This document shows, in pieces, positions 1-5,737 of a stretch of 5,737 nt of DNA. The position numbers were made by a program, and so were the translations under genes. The first letter of the stretch is position 1. Each line of letters starts with the position of its first letter. The DNA is from Verrucomicrobia bacterium UBA1412 (GTDB lineage: Bacteria > Verrucomicrobiota > Verrucomicrobiia > Limisphaerales > UBA1412), in NCBI GenBank assembly GCA_002305615.1, contig DBPU01000030.1, forward strand, positions 11,868 through 17,604, read 5' to 3'. Below the pieces are notes generated by a model. The model did not search any database, was not told the origin of the DNA, and saw only the letters and a program-made list of their open reading frames with translations.

Positions 1-2
1 AG

Positions 3-188
3 GCGTGCGCCCTCCGGGCACGGAATAAGCCGCAGTTTTTAACCGCAGATGACGCAGATGGGCGCAGTTTTTTTAGGGGATGGCAGGATAAATACGGGGC
101 TTCGAAGGTGGAAAACGTATCTCTTGGGGCATTGATGATGATGTCGGCAATAGGGGAGCATGAAAAAAATTTAGGTGTAAAAGAATAA
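3..188 (+). other. Reading frame open from the left edge; possible 3' end of a gene
   Basis: The frame starting at base 3 has no stop until TAA at 186-188, giving 61 sense codons. The last part reads like protein: from the GTG at 108 it gives MENVSLGALMMMSAIGEHEK followed by NLGVKE and the stop. An 11-bp inverted repeat begins two bases after the stop. The first 25 codons run through the GCAG-rich repeat, which argues for intergenic DNA rather than a conserved gene. An open stretch of this length can also arise by chance. There is no clear ribosome binding site before the GTG. I do not recognise the peptide. It could be the C-terminus of a gene that starts left of the window, a decayed remnant, or nothing. 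Confidence 0.2.
29..75. repeat. GCAG-rich short intergenic repeat
   Basis: CGCAG occurs at 31, 44, 53 and 63. The two middle copies lie in a near-tandem unit of about 9 bases (CGCAGATGA, CGCAGATGG). The two outer copies are each followed by a T run (CGCAGTTTTT). Low-complexity units of this type are familiar from intergenic DNA of several large-genome environmental phyla, but the taxonomic link is memory, not shown here. No function is apparent. Confidence 0.4.
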
Positions 189-189
189 T

Positions 190-214
190 TTCTACTTATC
201 ACAGATAAGTAGAA
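190..214. repeat. Perfect 11-bp inverted repeat with 3-nt loop
   Basis: TTCTACTTATC (190-200) is the exact reverse complement of GATAAGTAGAA (204-214), with ACA between. A 10-bp perfect palindrome, ATCAGCTGAT (214-223), follows directly. No T run follows on the plus strand, so this is not a standard intrinsic terminator in that direction. On the minus strand the downstream bases are T-richer. It lies about 200 bp upstream of amt and just after the stop of the edge-open frame. It could be a terminator, an mRNA hairpin or a protein-binding site. The structure is certain; the function is not. Confidence 0.6.
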
Positions 215-333
215 TCAGCTGATAGAAAAGCGGATATAAAAACGGGTAAGGTTTCTTACGGGATCAGATATATTAGCGCAGCTAATTCAAAGAATAAGAA
301 TTCATAATTTTTTCTCGCCTTTCTTCTCTCATT

Positions 334-342
334 TGCTAGAAT
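334..342 (+). promoter_or_regulatory. Candidate extended -10 promoter for amt
   Basis: TGCTAGAAT combines the TGN extension (334-336) with TAGAAT (337-342), a five-of-six match to TATAAT. No good -35 box sits 16-18 bases upstream, which is tolerated at extended -10 promoters. Transcription would start near 349 and leave a leader of about 60 bases before the ATG at 412. I found no convincing sigma-54 -24/-12 pair, which nitrogen-regulated amt genes of many bacteria have. Confidence 0.3.
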
Positions 343-411
343 TTATTACCGGGATACGGCACTGGAGCCCCCCTCATCCGATAGAGTGCCTGCTTCTTTA
401 CCGGACGAGTT

Positions 412-1815
412 ATGTACGAAAGCTCGATAAATATGAAAAAACGTTGGATTATCATGATGGCCTTTCTGGCCTTATTCGCAGTATTGGGTCTGGTTCTTCC
501 GGAAGGATCTTCCTGGGAGGAAGAAGAGGGGCTCAATTACGCTAACATCGCGTGGATGATTACGGCGACCATCCTCGTCTTAATGATGACGCCGGGTGTT
601 GCCTTCTTCTACGGGGGAATGGTACGAGCCAAAAATGTGATCTCCACCATGCTGCAAAGTTTTATTGCGATTGGTGTGATCAGCGTTGTTTGGGTCGTTG
701 TGGGGTTCAGCCTGGCATTTGGTGAAGATGTCGGAGGCCTGGGCATTATCGGCAACCCTGCGACTTATTTCATGTTCAAAGACGTGGGGGTACATTTCCC
801 TGTGGGTAACGAAAACCTGGGCGCACTGGGGCTTTCCATTCCGCTGGTGCTTTTTGCCCTGTTCCAGATGAAGTTTGCCATTATTACTCCAACTCTTATT
901 TCGGGTTCCTTTGCGGAGCGGGTGCATTTTTCGGGCTACCTTGTTTTCATGGTGCTCTTCTGCCTCTTCATCTATGCGCCTCTGGCACACGGTATCTGGC
1001 ACCCGGATGGATTCCTGGCCAATAAGCTCCATGTAGCCGACTTTGCCGGTGGAATCGTGGTCCATGCCGCCTCGGGTATCGCCGCTCTGGCGGGTGCCAT
1101 TTTTCTGGGGAGACGGCACGGGGCCGGAAAACACCGGCCGGCAAACATCGCTTTCGTGATTTTGGGCGCGGCATTTCTCTGGCTGGGATGGTTCGGCTTC
1201 AACGGCGGTTCTTCGCTGGCAGCAGATGGTGTCGCGGTGAAAGCGTGCCTCAATACCAATATCGCCTGCTCGGTTGCCATGCTGGTCTGGATACTCTTTG
1301 ATTGCCTGCGGGGCCGCAAGCCCTCTGCCATGGGTGCCGCCATCGGTGCCGTGGTCGGATTGGTCGCCATCACGCCTTCAGCCGGCTGGGTATCGGTGGG
1401 GCAAAGCATCTTCATAGGCTTTATCACCTCGCTGATCTGCAACGTCGCAGTCCACTGGAAGAGCCGGTCCACCGTGGATGATGTCCTGGACGTATTCCCG
1501 ACTCACGGTGTGGGCGGAATCGTGGGCACCATTCTGACGGGCATATTCGTTTATGACGCGGCGACGTCAGAAGTCTCACACCTGGTGAGTATCCTCTATC
1601 ACTGCCTGGCGGTGGTGCTCGTCTTTATCTATACATTCGTGGGAGCCTATATCCTCTACTGGGTCACCAGCAAGATGGTGCCGATGAGAGTCTCACCGGA
1701 GAACGAACTCGAAGGACTGGATAGAAGCCAGCACGATGAACTGTACGGTTTGGCCATGCTTACCGAAGAACACGAGCTGGCCGAACATCACCAACCCAAA
1801 ACAACGGACAAATAG
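412..1815 (+). CDS. amt: Ammonium transporter (Amt/MEP family)
   Basis: This gene encodes an inner-membrane ammonium channel, expected to be a trimer of 11-helix subunits that brings in ammonium for glutamine synthesis. At 467 residues it is of normal family length. The N-terminus (KKRW, then a hydrophobic run) looks like a signal peptide or first helix. Family landmarks are present: PGVAFFYGG (61-69), ERVHFS near 169, DFAGG with D210, the pore histidine pair H218 (VVH) and H365 (THGVGG), W196, the likely Phe gate F155 and F263 (WFGFNGGS), and S267. These correspond to E. coli AmtB D160, H168, H318, W148, F107, F215 and S219. The cytoplasmic tail keeps EGLD (434-437) and H441, but reads HDELYG where HGExAY is usual, then adds a His/Glu-rich end. 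The start is uncertain: ATG 412 has a weak GGA six bases upstream, while ATG 433 gives MKKRW with no visible binding site. No PII gene (glnK) adjoins it. Confidence 0.95.
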   Translation: MYESSINMKKRWIIMMAFLALFAVLGLVLPEGSSWEEEEGLNYANIAWMITATILVLMMTPGVAFFYGGMVRAKNVISTMLQSFIAIGVISVVWVVVGFSLAFGEDVGGLGIIGNPATYFMFKDVGVHFPVGNENLGALGLSIPLVLFALFQMKFAIITPTLISGSFAERVHFSGYLVFMVLFCLFIYAPLAHGIWHPDGFLANKLHVADFAGGIVVHAASGIAALAGAIFLGRRHGAGKHRPANIAFVILGAAFLWLGWFGFNGGSSLAADGVAVKACLNTNIACSVAMLVWILFDCLRGRKPSAMGAAIGAVVGLVAITPSAGWVSVGQSIFIGFITSLICNVAVHWKSRSTVDDVLDVFPTHGVGGIVGTILTGIFVYDAATSEVSHLVSILYHCLAVVLVFIYTFVGAYILYWVTSKMVPMRVSPENELEGLDRSQHDELYGLAMLTEEHELAEHHQPKTTDK

Positions 1816-1870
1816 AAGTTACAAATAGCGAACGAACCCTGAATCACTGAACAGAACGTGTCAAAACCGG

Positions 1871-1903
1871 GGAGGGGCTGCAGCTCCTCCTCTTACTCTC
1901 TCC
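1871..1903 (+). terminator. Terminator-like hairpin after amt
   Basis: GGAGGGGC (1871-1878) and GCTCCTCC (1883-1890) form an 8-bp stem with one G-T wobble and the loop TGCA. A pyrimidine-rich tract (TCTTACTCTCTCC) follows instead of a clean T run, so termination strength is uncertain. It lies 55 bases after the amt stop, a suitable position for ending that transcript. Confidence 0.4.
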
Positions 1904-2004
1904 GTGGGGTGAAAAGAAAACCCATTCTAAGTCATATTTCCCCTTTTTGGTGTGCATATTATCGAAGCAATCCGGCGCCAGCTATAATTTTTTAAAAAAA
2001 TCGT

Positions 2005-2034
2005 TTGACATTTCTAAAAAAACTCGAATACACT
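2005..2034 (+). promoter_or_regulatory. Candidate sigma-70-type promoter for the ATPase gene
   Basis: TTGACA (2005-2010) is an exact -35 consensus. TACACT (2029-2034) follows after 18 bases and matches TATAAT at four of six positions. An A/T tract (1987-2000) lies just upstream and could act as an UP-like element. The start point would be near 2041, giving an untranslated leader of about 100 bases. This supports independent transcription of the ATPase gene. Confidence 0.45.
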
Positions 2035-2127
2035 CAGACGATCTAGTTAAGGGACTCCGCTTGTGTTTCCACTTTGCCACTGCCGATCGCATGGTAAAAA
2101 ACCATCGTGTGGCTGGGGGTAGTGAAA

Positions 2128-2133
2128 TGGAGG
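2128..2133 (+). promoter_or_regulatory. Shine-Dalgarno site that sets the ATPase start
   Basis: TGGAGG lies nine bases before the ATG at 2143. The frame also extends back to a GTG at 2107 (MWLGVVKWRIIK...), which has no comparable site and would place this GGAGG inside the coding region. The ATG at 2143 is therefore preferred. Confidence 0.7.
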
Positions 2134-2142
2134 ATTATAAAG

Positions 2143-4779
2143 ATGATTCGCACTGAATATATTCGCTTTCTTCAAACGCTCAATGCTCCGGGTGTTTCGG
2201 GAGACGTAAGGAAAATTGCCAATTTGGTATTACAGAATTTAGATGAATTGATCCCGCTTTCAACGGCTCAGGGTCGACGAGTCAAAGAAATAGTGAGGTT
2301 GGCTCAGGAAAACTGGTGTTCTTTTGGCACAGATTTTAATCTTCCATCGGAACAGGTTGCTGACCAGATCCGTTCGATTACAAAGTTAAAAAGATTATCT
2401 GTTGGTCCCTTTCGCGGATTTGCAAGAGAGGAGGTTTTTGATTTAGACAGCCGACTGGTTCTAATATACGGCCCCAATGGAACAGGAAAATCCAGTTTTT
2501 GTGAGGCTTTGGAGTACGGCCTACTAGGAAACGTTGCTGAGGCGGAAAACAGACGATTTGATCAACCGGATTACCTTAAAAACGCTCACACGAGAAAATT
2601 CACGCCACCAACACTTATCGGAGTCGATGCCCAAGGAAGAGAGATTCAGGTTACTGCAAATGAGTTGTTGTACCGCTTCTGTTTTATCGAGAAGAACCGG
2701 ATCGATAATTTCTCTCGCATTGCCGCCCAAACACCTGCCAAGCAAGAGGAGCTGATTGCCACCCTGTTTGGAGTCGACGCCTTCACAGAGTTTGTTCACG
2801 ATTTCACGGATACGATGGACGCTAGATACATTGATCTTGAGGGATTAAAAGCAAAAGAGTTGGGAAAAAAAAGGTGGGGGCTGGCCGGGTACCAACAGCA
2901 ACTGATAACCAGTATTCCTAATAATATCAAAAAGATAACAAATGAGGGACGGGAACTGCTTCAAAATTATAGGGAAGGCTGCACCTATCCCCAGATGGAT
3001 GAAGAGATCAATGGTACTCCAGACAAGATTGGGCTAATTAAGCAACTTGAGGATGAACTCCAAACACAACTTCCTTCCAAAAGTAATCTAACGATTACTG
3101 ACCTAAAAAGCCTGAAACAATCGATTGAAAACCAAATCGGAAATCTAAGGACAAAACAGGAAGAGCTGTCAAAAGTTAGCCTGCAGGTTTCATTCAAGCA
3201 ACTTTACGAGGCTGTGACACAGCTGAAGGGAGGCAGGGCTGAAAAATGCCCTGCCTGTCAGACTCCTCTTTCGAAAGTTGAAGTGAATCCTTTCGATTAC
3301 GCTGACGCTGAGCTGAAAAAACTTGGGCATTTAAGTCAATTGCAGGGTGATGTAGAAACGCTGAATCGTAACATTGCTACATTTCTAAAGAGACTGTCTG
3401 GAATGATTGACACCTGCTGTTTACGTATACCGGAGAACAATTCGCTCAATGCAATTCAAATTTCAGATGAAAATAAGATCACCATTGATTGGTGGCAGTC
3501 GCTTCTCCAGGCGTCCAACGTTGGAGTTACCCCGCTGCAGCATCTTGCAAATCAAGTCAAGTTTCTTGAAGAGTTAGACAAAAAAATCGACATAGCTACA
3601 GCGTCCCGAACTGAAAAACGGGACAAACTTGTCAAGCTTCGTAACTTGGCCGGAAAATTTGCTGAGCTTAAAACACGCTTTAAAACGGAAGAAAATGCTA
3701 AGAAAGAGGCTGAAAAAATTATTTCTCAATTTGACACCGAGAATGCACAGCTTCTTACAGAATCGGAAGCAGAGAAAAAGGTTGTTGTTCAAAACAAAGT
3801 CATTGCCAATGCTTATAAAATTTTTGTCGAGAAGCTGAACGCCCATTTAAATGATCTCCCTGCCCAATTGGTGGCAGACTTAGGTAGAACTGTGGTGCAG
3901 CTCTACAATGCATTTAACAGTAATGATCGAGAACAAGAACGGTTGGCAGATATCCGTCTGCCACTGAATCAGAATCAATGTCTTGAAATCTCGTTTAAGA
4001 ACGATCCAACCAAGTATTTTGATGCGTTACATATTTTGAGTGAGGGGCATATACGGTGCATTGGTCTCGCCATACTGACCGCAAAGAACATTAAGGAGAA
4101 CTGTCCACTACTCATCTTCGACGATCCTGTAAATGCCATTGATGATGAACACCGCTATTCAATTCGGAAAACGTTATTTAAGGATAACTTCTTTAATGAA
4201 AAGCAAATTATTTTAGCCTGTCATGGTGAAGAGTTTTTTTACAGTATTCACCAACTCATTGGGAAAGATGCATCAAGGGAAGCCCGCTCTTATTTGTTCT
4301 CTCCTAAAGATGATCATCATATTTGCGTTAACTCATCAAACGTGCCGACGAATTATGTGTCAGCAGCTCGTCTGCTTTATGATGAGGCAAAATACCGCGA
4401 TTCACTCATGTCTGCTCGTCGAGCATTTGAGAGTTTGTTAAACAAAGCATGGTATCACTATGGTAAGTATAGTAATAAATCAGACGACCTTATTAGCGTA
4501 TCTCGCCGCTCACCGGATCAGCATTGGGATTTAAGGTGCTTGGCTGAAAATCTGAAATCAAAGTTCAACAAATCCAAAGCAGTTATTCCAAATAAGGATC
4601 AAATAATCAATTCGATTAACATAGTAATAGGAACTGACGCCAAACAAGCACCTTGGACATATTTGAACAAGGGGACTCACGATGAGACTGATTTGTCAGA
4701 ATTTGAATCTGAGACAGTAGTTCAAATCGTGGGCGCATTGGAACAGCTTGATGATGCACTGAAGGTACAGGGGGCTTAA
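2143..4779 (+). CDS. SMC/Rad50-like ABC ATPase with zinc hook and HEPN/RloC-like C-terminus (probable defence protein)
   Basis: This is an 878-residue soluble protein. Domains in order: a helical N-terminal segment (1-85); the ATPase N-lobe with Walker A GPNGTGKSS (110-118); a helical arm; a zinc-hook motif CPAC (C369, C372) between coiled-coil stretches (about 290-350 and 470-570); then signature LSEGH (632-636), Walker B LLIFDDP (656-662), D667 and switch histidine H694 (ACHGEEF). This is the split Rad50/RloC ATPase layout. After the ATPase, residues 735-878 look all-helical. They contain the HEPN-like ARLLYDEAKYRDSLMSARRA (742-761), then R759-x3-E763 and H794, and later N842-x3-H846 (LNKGTHDE). 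PrrC's anticodon-nuclease triad, as I recall it (R320, E324, H356), has nearly the same spacing. I infer ATP-gated RNA cleavage or toxicity in defence; the sequence shows only the architecture. No restriction-modification partner is present. The gene is AT-richer than amt. A non-nuclease SMC-like defence ATPase is the main alternative. Confidence 0.8.
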   Translation: MIRTEYIRFLQTLNAPGVSGDVRKIANLVLQNLDELIPLSTAQGRRVKEIVRLAQENWCSFGTDFNLPSEQVADQIRSITKLKRLSVGPFRGFAREEVFDLDSRLVLIYGPNGTGKSSFCEALEYGLLGNVAEAENRRFDQPDYLKNAHTRKFTPPTLIGVDAQGREIQVTANELLYRFCFIEKNRIDNFSRIAAQTPAKQEELIATLFGVDAFTEFVHDFTDTMDARYIDLEGLKAKELGKKRWGLAGYQQQLITSIPNNIKKITNEGRELLQNYREGCTYPQMDEEINGTPDKIGLIKQLEDELQTQLPSKSNLTITDLKSLKQSIENQIGNLRTKQEELSKVSLQVSFKQLYEAVTQLKGGRAEKCPACQTPLSKVEVNPFDYADAELKKLGHLSQLQGDVETLNRNIATFLKRLSGMIDTCCLRIPENNSLNAIQISDENKITIDWWQSLLQASNVGVTPLQHLANQVKFLEELDKKIDIATASRTEKRDKLVKLRNLAGKFAELKTRFKTEENAKKEAEKIISQFDTENAQLLTESEAEKKVVVQNKVIANAYKIFVEKLNAHLNDLPAQLVADLGRTVVQLYNAFNSNDREQERLADIRLPLNQNQCLEISFKNDPTKYFDALHILSEGHIRCIGLAILTAKNIKENCPLLIFDDPVNAIDDEHRYSIRKTLFKDNFFNEKQIILACHGEEFFYSIHQLIGKDASREARSYLFSPKDDHHICVNSSNVPTNYVSAARLLYDEAKYRDSLMSARRAFESLLNKAWYHYGKYSNKSDDLISVSRRSPDQHWDLRCLAENLKSKFNKSKAVIPNKDQIINSINIVIGTDAKQAPWTYLNKGTHDETDLSEFESETVVQIVGALEQLDDALKVQGA

Positions 4780-4858
4780 TAAGAATCCTTCACATATCTG
4801 ACTGATTTATTCATTGAGCGTACTCTTTGCGGCAGAAAATGCTACAAGGGGCTTAATA
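4766..4858 (+). repeat. Direct repeat of the ATPase stop-codon region (15 of 16 bases, 77 bp apart)
   Basis: TACAGGGGGCTTAATA (4766-4781), which covers the last codons and stop of the ATPase gene, recurs as TACAAGGGGCTTAATA (4843-4858). Read in the matching phase, the second copy encodes LQGA-stop, where the gene ends VQGA-stop. The stretch 4780-4918 contains no gene, and I see no clear terminator in it. The pair may be a duplicated or decayed gene end, or a recombination scar. Confidence 0.5.
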
Positions 4859-4918
4859 CCTTTCTGGCCTGACTTGCTGAGGCGATTCAGAAGAATGAAG
4901 TTTCTGCGCGACCACAGC

Positions 4919-4950
4919 GTTTCAATCCAAGCACCCGTGAAGGGTGCGAC
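4919..4950 (-). repeat. Variant terminal CRISPR repeat (trailer end)
   Basis: This leftmost repeat differs from the other twelve at one base: A at 4930 where the others have C (CCAAGCACC instead of CCACGCACC). Drifted repeats normally mark the oldest, leader-distal end, so this supports a leader to the right of the window. The change lies beside the hairpin stem, not in it. Confidence 0.8.
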
Positions 4951-5737
4951 CTGAGGTATTGAATGAGGCCCTTACCACGCAAGCCGTTTCAATCCACGCA
5001 CCCGTGAAGGGTGCGACTGCAATGGCCTCCCGCAGCGATTCGGTGATTTCTTGTTTCAATCCACGCACCCGTGAAGGGTGCGACGTCAACCCTGTCACCC
5101 ATCGGGACATTCCCACTCCTGTTTCAATCCACGCACCCGTGAAGGGTGCGACGAATCGAATCATCTCAGCGTCCACGTTCAAATAGTTTCAATCCACGCA
5201 CCCGTGAAGGGTGCGACTGGACACCCGGCGATATTTCAATATGCGGATGGTGTTTCAATCCACGCACCCGTGAAGGGTGCGACCTTTTTCTGTTATCACT
5301 TATTCAGTCCCAACCGAGGGGTTTCAATCCACGCACCCGTGAAGGGTGCGACTGGATCAATGTTATCCACTACAATACCCCTCTGTGGTTTCAATCCACG
5401 CACCCGTGAAGGGTGCGACGGAGAACAGATATTTACCCGGACGGTTGATTTTAAGTTTCAATCCACGCACCCGTGAAGGGTGCGACAAAACGTTAAGTAT
5501 TCAGTTTATTATGATTTTATCGTTTCAATCCACGCACCCGTGAAGGGTGCGACCGGTTGATTTTAAGAAAAAAACCGTAATTGATAAGTTTCAATCCACG
5601 CACCCGTGAAGGGTGCGACTGATGTAATAGGCGTGCCCCTGAGGGCGCGGATTGTTTCAATCCACGCACCCGTGAAGGGTGCGACGGCAAGCACTCTACT
5701 TATAACAAGTTTGCTTTAAGTTTCAATCCACGCACCC
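4919..5737 (-). CRISPR. Type I-C-like CRISPR array, trailer end (13 repeats, 12 complete spacers, continues past the right edge)
   Basis: The 32-nt repeat starts at 4919, 4986, 5053, 5121, 5186, 5252, 5321, 5388, 5455, 5522, 5588, 5654 and 5720; the last is cut after 18 bases. Spacer lengths in that order are 35, 35, 36, 33, 34, 37, 35, 35, 35, 34, 34 and 34. All repeats after the first are identical. On the minus strand the repeat begins GTCGCACCC and ends GGATTGAAAC, the classic type I-C (Cas5d-processed) form. A 7-bp stem (CGCACCC/GGGTGCG) sits ahead of the 3' part that becomes the crRNA 5' handle. Transcription is therefore inferred to run right to left, with leader and cas genes outside the window on the right. 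Spacers 8 (5420-5454) and 10 (5554-5587) come from overlapping protospacers. No cas gene is visible, so the subtype rests on the repeat and the inferred TTC PAM. Confidence 0.98.

Larger units (their letters stand above)
1816..2142. other. Intergenic region between amt and the ATPase gene
   Basis: This 327-base stretch holds a terminator-like hairpin near its left end and promoter elements in its right half. Apart from the listed TTGACA promoter, an exact TATAAT lies at 1983-1988, inside an A/T run and without a usable -35. A frame from a TTG at 1947 to a stop at 2154-2156 crosses the region, but it contains the promoter and the next gene's binding site, so I do not call it a gene. The two flanking genes are most likely separate transcription units. 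Confidence 0.6.

Noticed and set aside
181..214. AATAATTTCTACT followed by AGTAGA, resembling the 3' part of a Cas12a direct repeat
   Set aside because: There is one copy only, the loop is too long, the stem extends further than in Cas12a repeats, and it ends AGAAT rather than AGAT. In AT-rich DNA this is most simply chance.
300..411. Possible sigma-54 promoter before amt
   Set aside because: CGGCAC near 356-361 and TTGC near 333-336 each resemble half of a -24/-12 element, but they are in the wrong order and have no properly spaced partner.
580..1472. Long minus-strand frames (184 and 166 codons) inside amt
   Set aside because: They lie wholly opposite a clearly conserved Amt coding sequence and show only composition-driven peptides with no domain motifs.
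1947..2156. A 69-codon plus-strand frame starting at TTG before the ATPase gene
   Set aside because: It has a rare start codon, spans the TTGACA promoter and the ATPase ribosome binding site, overlaps the ATPase start, and has no recognisable features.
2127..2156. Nine-codon frame MEDYKDDSH overlapping the ATPase start
   Set aside because: Its ATG overlaps the ATPase Shine-Dalgarno site and has no binding site of its own. The partial likeness to the DYKDD epitope-tag motif is chance.
4895..4912. GAAGTTTCTGCGCGAC as a decayed extra CRISPR repeat before 4919
   Set aside because: Only the tail is vaguely similar, and only six bases separate it from the first true repeat, too few for a spacer.
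4922..5543. Several open frames on both strands across the array, up to 132 codons
   Set aside because: They translate the CRISPR repeat again and again (FNPRTREGCD, VSIHAPVKGAT, VAPFTGAWIE). They are open only because the repeat lacks stops in those frames, and are not genes.
5686..5719. Spacer 12 shares TCTACTTAT with the inverted repeat at 190-214
   Set aside because: A nine-base AT-rich match in a window of this size is expected by chance and does not extend.

Overview
The window holds one housekeeping membrane transporter, one large defence-type ATPase, and the trailer end of a type I-C-like CRISPR array. It comes from a bacterium. The left edge carries a short GCAG-rich intergenic repeat of a style I associate, from memory only, with Verrucomicrobiota/Lentisphaerota/Planctomycetota-like genomes. 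No marker in the window fixes the taxon.

Layout. Positions 1-411 have no confident gene. They contain a reading frame open from the left edge to a stop at 186-188, the GCAG-rich repeat, a perfect 11-bp inverted repeat, and an extended -10 promoter candidate. Positions 412-1815 (+) encode an Amt/MEP ammonium channel with its pore residues intact. Positions 1816-2142 are intergenic, with a terminator-like hairpin and then a TTGACA-type promoter. Positions 2143-4779 (+) encode an 878-residue SMC/Rad50-like ABC ATPase. It has a CPAC zinc hook and a C-terminal region resembling the HEPN/anticodon-nuclease part of RloC/PrrC proteins. Positions 4780-4918 form a short spacer containing a second copy of the ATPase gene's stop-codon region. 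From 4919 to the right edge there are 13 copies (the last cut by the window) of a 32-nt repeat, with 12 complete spacers of 33-37 nt.

How the parts relate. The transporter looks like core genome (57% GC in 1021-1080). The ATPase gene is AT-richer (35% in 3661-3720, 42% in 4081-4140), has its own promoter, and ends 139 bp from the array, which suggests an acquired defence region. Repeat orientation and the variant repeat at the left end indicate that the array is transcribed on the minus strand, toward the ATPase gene. Leader and cas genes are therefore expected to the right of the window. The most informative observation is inside the array. Spacers 8 and 10 overlap by 13 nt end to end, and joining them places a TTC, the known type I-C PAM, directly in front of the spacer-8 protospacer. 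The two spacers thus record two acquisitions from one site of one invader.
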